From the NCBI RefSeq assembly GCF_001540865.1, contig NC_033623.1:9903591-9967590 (forward strand): a DNA stretch of 64,000 nucleotides, read 5' to 3'. This document shows, in pieces, positions 45,096 to 57,168 of this stretch. A program made the position numbers and the translations under genes. Under the pieces are notes generated by a model that did not search any database, had not been told where the DNA came from, and worked only from the letters and a program-made list of their open reading frames with translations. Numbering within the stretch: the stretch's first letter is position 1; every line of letters starts with the position of its first letter. Source of the stretch: Ananas comosus. Taxonomy: Eukaryota > Streptophyta > Magnoliopsida > Poales > Bromeliaceae.

Positions 45096-45812
45096 GGGTA
45101 AACTTCAAATACCATCCATATATTTTTGCATTTTTTCACTTTAGTATTCTATAATTTAAAGTGTATTAAGTTAGTGTCCCGCAGTTTCATTTTTATTTTT
45201 TCTTCGGCTTCTCCGTTAATATTTCATTAAAGAAAAAATTTCAAATACCATTCATGTAATTTCACACTTTCTCACTTTAGTACTCTGTGGTTTAAAGTAT
45301 ATCAATTTAGTGTCATGTGGTTTAGTTTTACTTTTTTATTATCGATTCTACTAATTTTTTTTGTTAAATCAGTGACAAAGTTAAAATTAAAGAGTACTAA
45401 AGTGAATATTCGATAAATTTAAGTGTGGTATCTCAAATTTTTTTATATATAATTAAACGAAATACTAATGAAAAAGCTGACAAAAAGATAAAAATGAAAC
45501 CACAGGACACTAACTTGATACATTTTAAACTACAGGCTACTGAAGTGAAAAAGTGTGAAACCACAGGGGTAGTATTTGAAGTTTACCCTTTATTAAATTA
45601 TATACAAAAAACTTACTCCGTCTAGATTTATCGAATATTCACTTTAATATCCTTTAGTTTTAATTTTGTCATTGATTTAACGAAAAAAATTAATGAAATT
45701 GATAATAAAAAGATAAAAATGAAGCCACAGAGTACTAAATTGATACAGTTTAAACCACATGGTACTAAAGTGAGAAAGTGTGAAACCACAGGGTGGCATT
45801 TGAAGTTTTTTT
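45096..45812. repeat. Two interleaved foldback elements
   Basis: Four related ~100-bp arms are present. Arms A (45096-45204) and B (45236-45345) share TTCAAATACCAT, TTTTCACTTTAGT and TTTAAAGT. Arms A' (45485-45588) and B' (45718-45812) carry the inverse: AAAGTGTGAAACCACAGGG and GGTAGTATTTGAAGTTTACC. A opens GGGTAAACTTCAAATACC and A' closes with its inverse, so A/A' bound one element. B/B' bound a second, giving the order A-B-A'-B'. Confidence 0.75.
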
Positions 45813-46081
45813 CTTATTTTATGAGCCACTTCTCTCAACACAACATCAAAAATAAACTAGGCATTATCTAAATTCACCGATAAAATTGTATATATTAAAT
45901 AATATATATAATTTGTGAGTATTCCATTGTCTTAGTTATATTTAATAATTTTGATCGTCAAAAAAAAAATAAAAATTACTATTCAAAAAGTTTGATGCTA
46001 TTAATAGCATCATTGCTCAAAATTTAGTTGATTTTTCGATAATTTTATAGAACTTTATTAGTCATTAATATATTATTTATA

Positions 46082-46345
46082 TGAAATATGAGGAATGTGG
46101 TATTTTAGTTTTCGAAGTTTTTGAATTATAATAATATCCTACCGGACAATACAATAATAATTAAAATATTATATTATCTCGATATTAATAATTCATCATT
46201 TCTTATTCAAAAAAATTAGATTGTGAAACTCAATTGCAATAATTTAAAATGAGTTCTAAAATATCACATACTTCATGTATTGAGCTAAAAATGATAACTA
46301 AATAAAATTTGAGGACTAAACTGTCATCCACCTCATAGTTTGAGG
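46082..46345. mobile_element. Decayed foldback element of the 62014 family
   Basis: Left part ATGAGGAATGTGGTATTTTAG and right part GAGGACTAAACTGTC...CCTCATAGTTTGAGG resemble the two inverted ends of 62014-62383. It is more degraded and its right end runs into the next MITE. Confidence 0.45.
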
Positions 46346-46347
46346 AA

Positions 46348-46685
46348 AGCCTCTATTTGGTTGGGAGTTAAGGGGTGGAATAACTCCTTAATTCCCATAT
46401 TATTTCCAAACATCCCAAAAATTGGTGGGGTTAGCTAACCCTACTTCAAATGGGCTATCCCGGATTAATTAACCCCATCTAACTCCAACCAAATACTATT
46501 TTCTATTCATAATAACCCGCTATCCTTTTTATCCCACCTACTTCAGCTAAATATTATTTTTTACTATCCTGAACTAACTCAAACCCCCAACTAAATATAA
46601 AAATACTCTAACATCATCTTAATCCTGAACTTAACTCTATCCCTGGAATAACTAGTTTTTTTTTAATCCCGAACCAAACGGTAAA
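46348..46685. mobile_element. Tourist-type MITE, about 338 bp
   Basis: Left end CCTCTATTTGGTTGGGAG and inversely read right end TTTACCGTTTGGTTCGGG form an imperfect inverted repeat. Internal TTCTATTCATAATAACCC and CTCTATCCCTGGAATAACTA words recall the right half of the element 7068-8525. Confidence 0.6.
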
Positions 46686-47370
46686 CTTTAGCAAAAATAG
46701 AGACTTCAATTTATTATTATATTTATAAATATAGATATAATCGAGAGAGAAATTTTCTACTGATAATTTTTTATTAGTAAAAGTATTGGGAAGATGAAAG
46801 ATAACGCCCCCAACCCAACCTATGCTCATATAATATTTTAAATAGATCCCTTCCCCAACCCAAGGTAGCTCGAAAGCTCCACCCCACATCAGTTGAGTAC
46901 AAATATTAAAAAAATAGTTCTCTAATAATTTAAAATTTTTAGAAAATAATATTATTTTGTATAACTTAACATAGTGCAGTGCCATAATAAAATGTCTGAA
47001 TTTTAATTCTTATCATGCTCCTTGCTTTATTTTTCTTTTTTTTTTGTTTAATTCAATCTCACGTTTTGAGCATACAAAAAACTCGAAAATTATTCGGATG
47101 TAAGAAAAAGTCCTGAGTATAAATATTAAAAATTTTATTTTTAAAAACAATCTAAAATTTTAAAGAGCATGGATTATTTCATGGCATTTAACAAATCCAC
47201 CGACCCCGACCCCGAAGACAAAAAAGGCAAAGAAAACTGGAAGAAAGGACAAAACTGATTTGAGTCGCCAATCACTTTGGTGAATGGCAACCGTCGGCAA
47301 CCTATGGCTGACCGTTAAAAGTGCTGCCTCCAACTATGCATGCCCACTTGTCGCTAAGTAAAAGGCCTCA
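46686..47370. other. Intergenic, AT-rich
   Basis: A minus-strand open frame (46614-46985) overlaps here and in the MITE; it has no family motif and AT-driven composition. No gene recognised. Confidence 0.45.
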
Positions 47371-47820
47371 GGGGTGTAAATGGATCGGACATTTCTGACC
47401 CGACCCGGAAAATTTTTTAATATGGGTTAAAATTTTACTATCCGCCCCGATTCGGATTCAGATTCGGATTTGGATTATACGAATCCGAAACTGATTTTGA
47501 TGTATTTTCAACATGTTACACCCTCTTTAAATTTATTTCTAATATTATTTTTGTAAGTTTTTTTTTTTTCATATTTTTAAAATATTTGTCTAATGTATAT
47601 TGATACCTTTTTTTTTGCTTTTAGTTTTATATATTTTTTAAAAAATATCGAATTCATATCTGTATCTATTTAACATTCAACCGGTATCAGAGTCCGTTTT
47701 TACTAGATATAGAGTTGAATTTTAGTATCGGATCAATATCCGAATCCGTATCCAGACCCAACACAAAAATGGATTGAGTACTATCCTATCCGAATCCATA
47801 TCTGACCCATCTTCATCCCT
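47371..47820. mobile_element. Foldback element with GGGGTGTAAATGG ends, 450 bp
   Basis: Left end GGGGTGTAAATGGATCGGAC and inversely read right end AGGGATGAAGATGGGTCAGA align along about 20 bp. The interior has GATTCGGATTTGGATT and CCGAATCCGTATCCA, which also pair. This resembles dispersed plant elements of the hAT type, but no target duplication was identified. Confidence 0.6.
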
Positions 47821-48789
47821 AGGGGAGCGGAAGCATGCATTGTAGTTAACCATCTGGGACTGAAAAGGGGCAAAAGATTCTGATTAGAGCAAGAATTGCC
47901 TTGCCAATCAATGATGCAAATAAATCTACGGGGCTGCGCATGCTGCCGCCGCGCAGATGTGTGCCACCGATGGTACGGCGGCACATCCAGTGCTAGTGGG
48001 GGAGGCAAAGGCAATCTGCCTGGAAAAAATTGGTTTAGAGTAAGCTGTGAAAAACAGTTTCAAGGAGATCTGCAGTCTTTTTACAAAAAAGATACGTCTC
48101 AGCATATCTAACACTTGTTCTTTTCTGTTCTTTTCTTTTCTGCGATTCAAGCATATCTAAGAGTTCAAACAGTTAGAGGGATGAAGGGCCCAACAATATT
48201 TAACAAGACAAGGTAAATCTACTTGTATGACTACCATTACTATTACATCCGGCAAGCAAATTCATGCATAAAAAACACACTCATGTAGGTCATGTCTACA
48301 GTAGCTTCTTAGCTGTGAAATCTTTTAAAACGAGAAACAAAAATTAAAAAAAAAAAAAAAACACAAAAACACAAAAAAGGTCCACATCTGATGTATTAGA
48401 AAACACAGAATTGTAATAAAATTTGGATGAACTAAACATGTCCATCGCTTCAGAATTTTGCTCTTTATCTTCAATATATATAACATAAAGAGGAAAATAA
48501 AAAAAAAATTGAAGCAAAAGCAGGGTGATTCTTTTCATATTTCACAGGAGAACAGTTAATCAATCCTGTGTTCTGAAAGTGGCATAAATAGAGGGGGTTT
48601 AAGTTGATCATCCACTGCCTTCCATATCTAATGCCACACACCAACCAAACCACTAGGGTTTCAGGCACTTAACCCCAACTGAGTTGATAGAACGAAGAGG
48701 ATCTTGCGCGAACAGTGGAAGAAGATCGCATCACTTTGTGCTAACCAATCATTTGTCTTGTGCGGCATTGTTGAAGCTCAGCTTGCTAT
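47821..48789. other. 3' flank and probable 3' UTR of the RRM gene
   Basis: 48100-48789 lies downstream of the RRM stop codon and probably includes its 3' UTR. 47920-48020 is a GC-rich patch (GCTGCCGCCGCGCAGATG) of unknown origin, open on both strands, without a motif. Poly-A runs lie near 48345-48360. Confidence 0.4.
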
Positions 48790-51700
48790 TCAGTAATATG
48801 CTCTTCGGGGCAGATATGGACCGCTGCTTCCTGGATAAGCTCCATTGGGGGGAGGATAAGCATAACCAGCCTGCCAGAATATAAATACATCAAAAAAAAA
48901 AAAAGATCAAAAAAGAAATCATTCTGTGACCTGTGATGCTGAAAACTTTACTCTTTTGGCATTTGGTTTGAAAACATTCTATGAAGGAAAACCATCTTAA
49001 GACGATGTTTAGTTTACATACCAAAACAACTGTAAAAATTGGGTAACTATTCTAATTCTGGCGATGACTAGGGACGAAGAGAAACAATGGCAGGTTGGAA
49101 CAGTAGTTTTCAGGCTATTCTGGAATAAACCAGTTTGACCAGAAACAATCCATAGCCATATGCAATTGTTTTTGTCTTGTTGGCAGTGGGGGGAATTTTG
49201 AGCTGTCCTCTTTATGTCCCGCATCCAAACAGTGTCTTTATTGGTTTTAAATGCAAGTGTGCTTATTACAGAGCAAAATGTGGACTGAATTAGCGTAAAA
49301 TTCTAATCAAAAAAGATAATTTTACAAATAATTATCACATATAGATATACTGGGTGGACTAAATCTACCATCGCTAGGTGAATACAACATAATCACCAAG
49401 AACACAGCACATAAAAGGATTTTGAAAAGACAACTAAATAATAACATAAGTAAATATGTCCTAAAGTCCAAACCTGATAGCCAGCGTAGTTTGTGTACCC
49501 CGGATAGGATGTTTGGGTCACAGTTGGTGCTGCCGCAGAACAAGGGAAAATCAATCAGACGAAAAAACTATGAAATCAATGAAAATAATTGTCAATTCCA
49601 CAAGTTACGCATTCGCAGTATCAAATAGGTGTATGAAGGTAATAATCATACAAAAAAGCCATTTTTCACTGTTATGACAATGTTGCTTTTAGAAGCACAA
49701 TGAAGGAATAAGTACACACAGAATTTCAAAAAATATCTTATATGGTGAAAACTGCATCTAATGAGGATTAACCAAAAAATAAAAAAACCATGATAATGCA
49801 CTCCATATAGGAGGATCTAAGGAGGCTTATCAAGGGATAAACTCATTAGTCAAATAAAGTTCTACATGTTCTAAGACCTCTGTTTTGTCCCAAAGAAAGA
49901 CTTCTATTTACAAGCAAAAGAGTTAAATATCTTGTCAGAGACGAGAAGAAAGAAAACGAATTCATTATAGTTTTGATGCTACCTCCAGCAAATGCCGCAC
50001 CGCCCCTTTGGTGGCTAATGTAAGTACTGGGTCTGACGAGAGAAAGAAAGAATACACAGGAACCAAATTAGTCATTATCACAGTTAGAAAGATATAGTGT
50101 GAAATTATTTTTTTGAAAAAAAAAAAAGTAGAACAAGATAATTAAAAGGAATACCTTCTCTGCTCATAGCCATAATTGGTAGGTATATTTCTTGCAGGAA
50201 GATATCCAGCATGAGGTTCCTGAGATGCACTAATAATCAATACAAGCTTTTTAAGGAAAAGAAAAATCAGCATATATAACCTGCAAATTATATATTTATT
50301 AATATTCCCTGAAAAATCTGTACTTTCATATCTGCCCTTAACAATCGTGTGTGTATGTGGGTGTGTGTATGTGGGTGTGTGTGTGACTTTCAAAAAAACT
50401 TTTTCCATATTTACTCGAAGAATTGGATAACTACTCAACAAATGATAACATTTCATAGGGCGTATCTGAAAATTCAGATTTTACAGTGGCACTTATGGGA
50501 ATAGGTTGCTTGCATGTTTATATATGTACATGCCCCTCAACAAAGTATAAATGATAGCTGCAATGGAATTTTAACAAAATAGAAAATTGGATGGGTACTG
50601 GACATTTACAAGGTCAGAATGATGTAAATTAGATCCAGACGCCCCAGCATGACCATAACCACTATAGCTAGTTGCATTAGTAGCATATCTAGGTGTATGT
50701 ACAGTTGGATGTACAGTTGGATGTACAGTTGGATGTCCTGCATAGCCAACTCTTTGGTTACCAAAGCCCTTGGAAGGTCTCGGTCGAAAATCATCTGTAA
50801 TGGGAAAACAACAAACTCCAAATATAAGCTTCTCTTGCCACAAAACATAATTATGCAGATTATGATAAAAAGTTGGGACTCGTCTATTTACATTCCTGAC
50901 CATGCACTTATACCGCCCAAAAGTTCAATTTCTTACAAAAGTATCCTAAAGTCGGAGTGAATTTATGAGGGAGTGCTGAAACGGAGCATTACTGTAAGTA
51001 AGAGGTTTGAAGTACGTATATTAACATTCAGATTTGGCGGGAATATGCACATAAAAAGATATTACATATGTAAAAAGAAAGTTTTCTAGGGTTATACATG
51101 TAAAATCTCTAAAACTTTGCCATGCATACTTACGATTTCCACGTGACTTCTTCAATGGCCTTTCCTTGAAATTGTCGGAGCCCCTCCTTCCATGTTTCTT
51201 ATCTCTAATAATAATAGGCCTTGCCATTGGTGGACCATTTTTTCTCTTAGTTCCTTTACTTTGGAATGAAGATGGTTTATTTCCAAACTTTTTGGGATAA
51301 GCATTCTCCTTGATAAGAACTGCTTTTGACTTCTTATTGTTTACCTTTTTTGGCGGACCAGTTTTGTTAGTGGCTTCTCCATATTTCCGGATCTTAAATC
51401 CGCCTCGAATACCCTGTTTAGCTAGCCGTCCTTTATTTAAAGGCTTAGCAAGATTAGCACTGACCTGAATCCAGAAACAACTATCAGATAACTTGCATAC
51501 AGAACAAAGAGTATAACAAATCAACTAAATTAAAAGAGATGTTTACATATATATACCCCTACAATATTACATATTTAGATCTCTACATATGCAGAATCTG
51601 AATCTTCATACATGCCCTTCAAAAAACATGTATACCATTATATTTACGAGAATGGCCCACTTTGAAAAACTTTTTCCCCTACCTTGGATGAGCTCTCAGG

Positions 51701-54700
51701 AGGGTACCAAAGAATTCAAACTTTCATTAATATATGTATGTAAACAGATGATATCACAGTTCATATATGTAAAAGCCTCAGAGTAAAATGCATTACCTTT
51801 ACATCCCCTTCTCCGATCTGGGAATTGTTGATTCCTTCCACACAAACTAGAGCACTTTCACGGGAAGCAAATTCGACAAAAGCAAATTCCTTCTTTTTAC
51901 CCGTATGGTTTTTCCGAAAAACCTGTACTTTCTCTATTTTCCCATATTGCTCACAGAACCTTTTTATTGTGCCCTCATCCCAAGAAGCAGGAACATTTTC
52001 AATATATACAGTTTTTACCTGCAGACAAGATAGAATTTTATTTTATCATGGATAAACTTTTCTGCTTTCAAATATACAGAAAGGACTTCATGGCTGACAT
52101 ACAACATGGAAAAAAGGAGAATGTAATACTGATACACGAAAATATTATTTACCTGCAATAGAAGTTCCTCACTTGGATTTATTGGAGTTTGTGCAAATGA
52201 AACTTTCGCGCTTCTTTCACAGCCAAGTACAGCATCCGGCTTTCTTAAGCGCTGAAATGCAGCCATTGCATCTGAATGCGAACTAAACTCAAGAAAAGCA
52301 AAGCCTTTGGATTTCCCTTCATTATTCGGATCATCAGGCAAAAGTAGGTGCTCAACTCCTTCAACCCCAAATCCTTTTAAAGTCTCAACCACCTGAATGC
52401 ACCACAAATTGACAGCAATTTATACAGCTATAAAAGAATCAAAAAATATTTATTGATATCAAGTGCTAGAACAAATTTATAAAGTCGATAACCAAAATTC
52501 TGCTCCATGCCTGATCTTTTGACCAACTCTTACAGATGTTCCCCAAGTAAAGGGTGTCGTTATCTTGGCTAGCAGAAATCCCAACTCGCTTACCTTTCAC
52601 CTGCACAAAATGATTAGGACACGATGAATAGATCATTCGATTAACATCAAGAACCAAGAGATCAAGATAAAGGCCTTTAGGTTTTAGGTTGAACCTCAGT
52701 GCCGTCCTTTAGCTCTGTGAGAGCCTTATTTGCAGCCTCAGCGGTAGCATATCGAATAAAAGCAAAACCTTTGCTTTTCTGTGTTGTTTGGCTTTTAACT
52801 ATTCTAACAGATTGAATCTCCCCAAATGCACCAAAGACTTCAAGTATATCGTCCTCAACAGCATCTTTAGCCAGCCCACCAATAAAAATATCGGCTTCCT
52901 TCTTTTTCCTTTCTAGTCTTTGTTCATGCATATAAAGGGAGGGGTCAACTTCCTCATTTTCAGCATCGTCATCATCACTTCCGCTGTCATCATCATCATT
53001 CAAGCCATCGACACCTTGATCTTTCGCAGCATCACCTCCAGTAGCACCGTCACTCCCCTCTACCATAGACTTCTTTTCAGCTACTTCTTCGCCATCTGAA
53101 TAACATATATGAGAAATTCTGATCCTTTTTTTCGTAAAAAGGCCGGATGTTAAAGGTATATGAGGGTGTAGAATAAAAAAATGCATAGTAACTTTGGCAT
53201 ATTGTTATTGAAGGAGTGCAAGAAAGGAAAAAGAATTCTTTGAAAATCTACTCTTCTTCCACTTTAGAACTATATAAATTCTTTCGAGTACACACCAAGG
53301 AAAAGGCTTGAGATCAGTTAGCATAATAAGCAGTGATACTTGGGATCTTCCGCTTCAAGCCCCGCAAAAATGAGGGAGATCATCAAATACGCATTGGATA
53401 CTTCAATTATGATGATAATTTTGGGTTTTTCATCTACATGTAACATATAACCAGAAAAGTGACTCCCCAACAAACTTTGACTTTCAAAACATAAAGATTA
53501 GCCAAACTTGAAACATGACTCACTGAATGAATAAAGGATTAAATTATATTGAATGGAACAACCCTTACAAAAGTAATATCAGATGGTTTTGATGTTTTGC
53601 TTTCAACATCTTTGAGAATGGATATGATCGTATAAGGTACAAGGGAGCTGTCAGATGGAAAATTCGACATCCCAAGCATGCGGTCCAAGGATCACAAGAC
53701 CTTAAGATAGTTCATCATCAACTTTTTCAAATTTTTTGATTCCATCCAAGGAAATTAAAGTAGCAGATAAAACAGTCCATACATATGAATTCCGAACACC
53801 AAGAATAGCAGTAAGAGACAGACTGTACACGCTCAGTTTTGATTGACACAATTCTAAGAGCATAAGATCTCACGTGATCATTTTATCCACCAATATCATT
53901 TTATCCACCATTAAAATTGAGAAGAATTTAAGATTGAATTTCTCAAGTTCCATATGAAAATTATTGAATCGCTAGACCCAACTTGATCATGTTGCCTACA
54001 AGTCAAATGATAGTGACTTTTAACTAGTAACTGATGTAATTTTTCAAAGTAAACTTTTATCGGACTATAAATAGGCAAGGTTATATGAGCAACGACCTTA
54101 CATCAATGGACAAGTACAACCAACTAAAATGGTTGAGAATTATTAGCTAACGGTAAGAGGGAAATATCCACAAATCTACTGCAAAAAGGTAGATCCTTTG
54201 CCCCACTCCAACCTTTTATCTCATGCTTACAAATTGCACAATAAATTGTTACTCATATTCACATTTATATCAAAGAACGATAATACTTGGATGTGGATCA
54301 AATTAGCGAATGCTTGAAGAAACATTTGTTAAGAATTGTTTTGATCTAAACAACACTTATTCCTAGCCTATTATATAGGGCTTTTCCCGTACAGAAGGAC
54401 CAAAATAAATGGGAAGGACTACTACTATTCCTAATCTTCTATTCAACACAAGACGACACAAGAAAAAGGGTGAAAATTTGTTTTCTCTACGTCGTCTTGT
54501 ATCAAAGATTCAAAATAATAATCATTATTTTCCGATTCGTCAAAGATAGAGCCTGTTTCCCTAGGTGAAAGTAGAGAGGGGTGAAGTTGCTTTCGGCCAT
54601 GAACGATCACTTTTGTCGTTTGGTTCGCCCTAATAAAGATACGGTCGAAACTCCAGTTATCCGAAACAGCGTAATTGACTTCGGAGTTCGGCCCACCCTA

Positions 54701-57124
54701 GCCCAAAGTCAATTACGGTGAAGAGAGGTGAAGGAAAAAAATAATAAAAGAATACAATGGATAATGCTAGTTATATTTAAATATATTTAATTATGGTACT
54801 AATTACTCTTTTATTTAATTTGCATATTTAAAATATGATGATAATTAATTAGTGAAGTACAATTTTTTTTTGCTTTATAATTTTATTGTTGTATTTTTAT
54901 AATTTACGTATAAAAAAACAATTTAGTCGTTTAGATTGAATTTTTTAATTATATAGGAATATAATTATATTATTTTTATTTATTATATTATAATTTATTA
55001 TTTATTAAGTTATTTATTATTTATATATAAATTATAGTTTTTCATCATTCACTTCCTGCTAAACAAACATCAGAGCTGAAGAAACTTCATTTCCATAATT
55101 ATGAAAACAAACAGCGGAGAAGTAGTTTTCACCTGAACTCCACTTCAACCCAAATTCCAGTTTCGGTGAAACAAACAAGCCCTTGGGCACTATTGTACCT
55201 AAAATATCGAATTTTTATTCATTTTACCATTTAAAAACTCATAATCAATGTGTTAAAGAAATATTTGCTACTTGACAATTTGAAACAGATTTTCCAAGTA
55301 CTTCAAGTACTTAAATACTGTTTAATAGATGAAAATAGGAGGATTTATAATGCCAGTCCATGGAGTAACACCATTTTGAACCTATCCCATTTGAATTGGT
55401 GCTTTCTCCATCATGATTATTGTGAAGAGACATCGACCAAAATTAGCGTTGGACAATTTATTCTGAAACGAAAATCAAAGACTCTTGACCTTTTCTCATA
55501 AACAAATTGATTTACGAAATATATTGATGGTTTTTAATAAATCACTACTTCATCTAGTATCTTACAATATTACAATATCCAATATATGATTCATATACTA
55601 CTGATTTGATAGCTTTTATTTTCAAAACTGAAATTTATAGATCCAATGTCACATTCAGTAAAAATCTATGATATATGTATAGGGAAACTCAATGTATATG
55701 AGCTTGCCCCAGAGATGTATTGGAAATGATAAAACAAATTTGTTAGAATAAGCATTTATGTTTTTGATTTTCTGTTAACAGTATAATAAAATGCAACTCT
55801 TACATCTTATGCCAAAGTTTTCTTCAGAGATTTCTCTATCATTGCTTGGTCTTAGTTATAGATTTCTCTATCATTGCTTGGTCTTATAACTAATTTTGAC
55901 AAAACTATCATGATGTATCCTTCATCCTATCCAATTTAACATCCTATGATTTACAATTGATTAACGATTCTATCATCATGTCAACATAGATTTAATCAAC
56001 TGCTCCCTTCTATATTATACTGTTGCTACTTAATTGATGGCCACAATTATCAGCAAATCAACTGATAAGAATTTAAATTTGAAAGGCAATGTAATAGAAA
56101 TTACAAAGAGTTCTTTAATAACTAGACTTACATGGTAACATAGGTATAGAGAAAGAGCCAAAGAGGGATAAAAAGGAGCCCGCATCATGCAATTACAGGT
56201 ATAGTGAAACCTACATAGGTTAGAATCTCACTTCTTTGATCATGCACAACACTATGTATCTCCTCACTTTATTTGTTTTTTCTTTTAATTTCTAACGTTC
56301 CTACTCCTAAATCTATTTTATTCTCCATTTAAATTGAGCTGCATGTTTAATCTATTACTGTATACTAAACACTGTGGAGCAGTAGTCAAATGCCGACAAG
56401 TCTACAGTAGTTCGACGAAAATGACCTCGGTGAGTACAGCAATTATGTAAAAGTCTCAATATTTTATCATGTTCTATAGAGGCCTGTAGGTCTCTACAAT
56501 CCTAAAAGTAAATCCCATTTCTCTCCCCGATTTCTCTCACCTTGATTTTCACCTTTCTCTCTCTCGCTCTCTATCACAGAGAGAAGCCTCCATCTGTCTC
56601 TTTTCCCTTCCTCCCCCCCTCTATCTCTATGCATAATAGGTCCCCCACCTTGTCTTTCTCTTTCTCCTCACATTCTTGCATTTTCCCTCCCCAACCTCAC
56701 CCCCTCCTCTTTCTCTGTGTGTGGTATGGGGGAGCACATTATGGGCCCTACCCTTAAAAGGCAGTGCCGTCTTGGCGATGCACCACCACTGTTGCCACCC
56801 CCACCCACTTCTCTGCCCTACTCCTCGTTTTGGATGCCACCGAAACACCGCCTCCTAAATGACACAGTCCCAGTGGCATTGCGCCGCCGATGCCACCGAC
56901 CTTGGCACCCTCCGTCGCCCCCCTCACCCTTGTATGCCGCACACTCTACTTTGGATGCCGCTCCAACACCACTTCCTACATCCCGTCCTCCTTGCTCACT
57001 CTCTCGGTAGTCCCACTGCCGCCACACTCCTCGATAAGATGGCCACCCTTGGCATGTACCCCAACATGGTTTTGTGTGCCACTGCCCACACGGCGTCTGT
57101 GCTGCAGACTAGCTCGAGGCAACA

Positions 57125-57168
<44 letters not shown>

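Noticed and set aside
46614..46985. 123-codon minus-strand frame
   Set aside because: Partly covers the end of a MITE and otherwise AT-rich sequence. No family resemblance.
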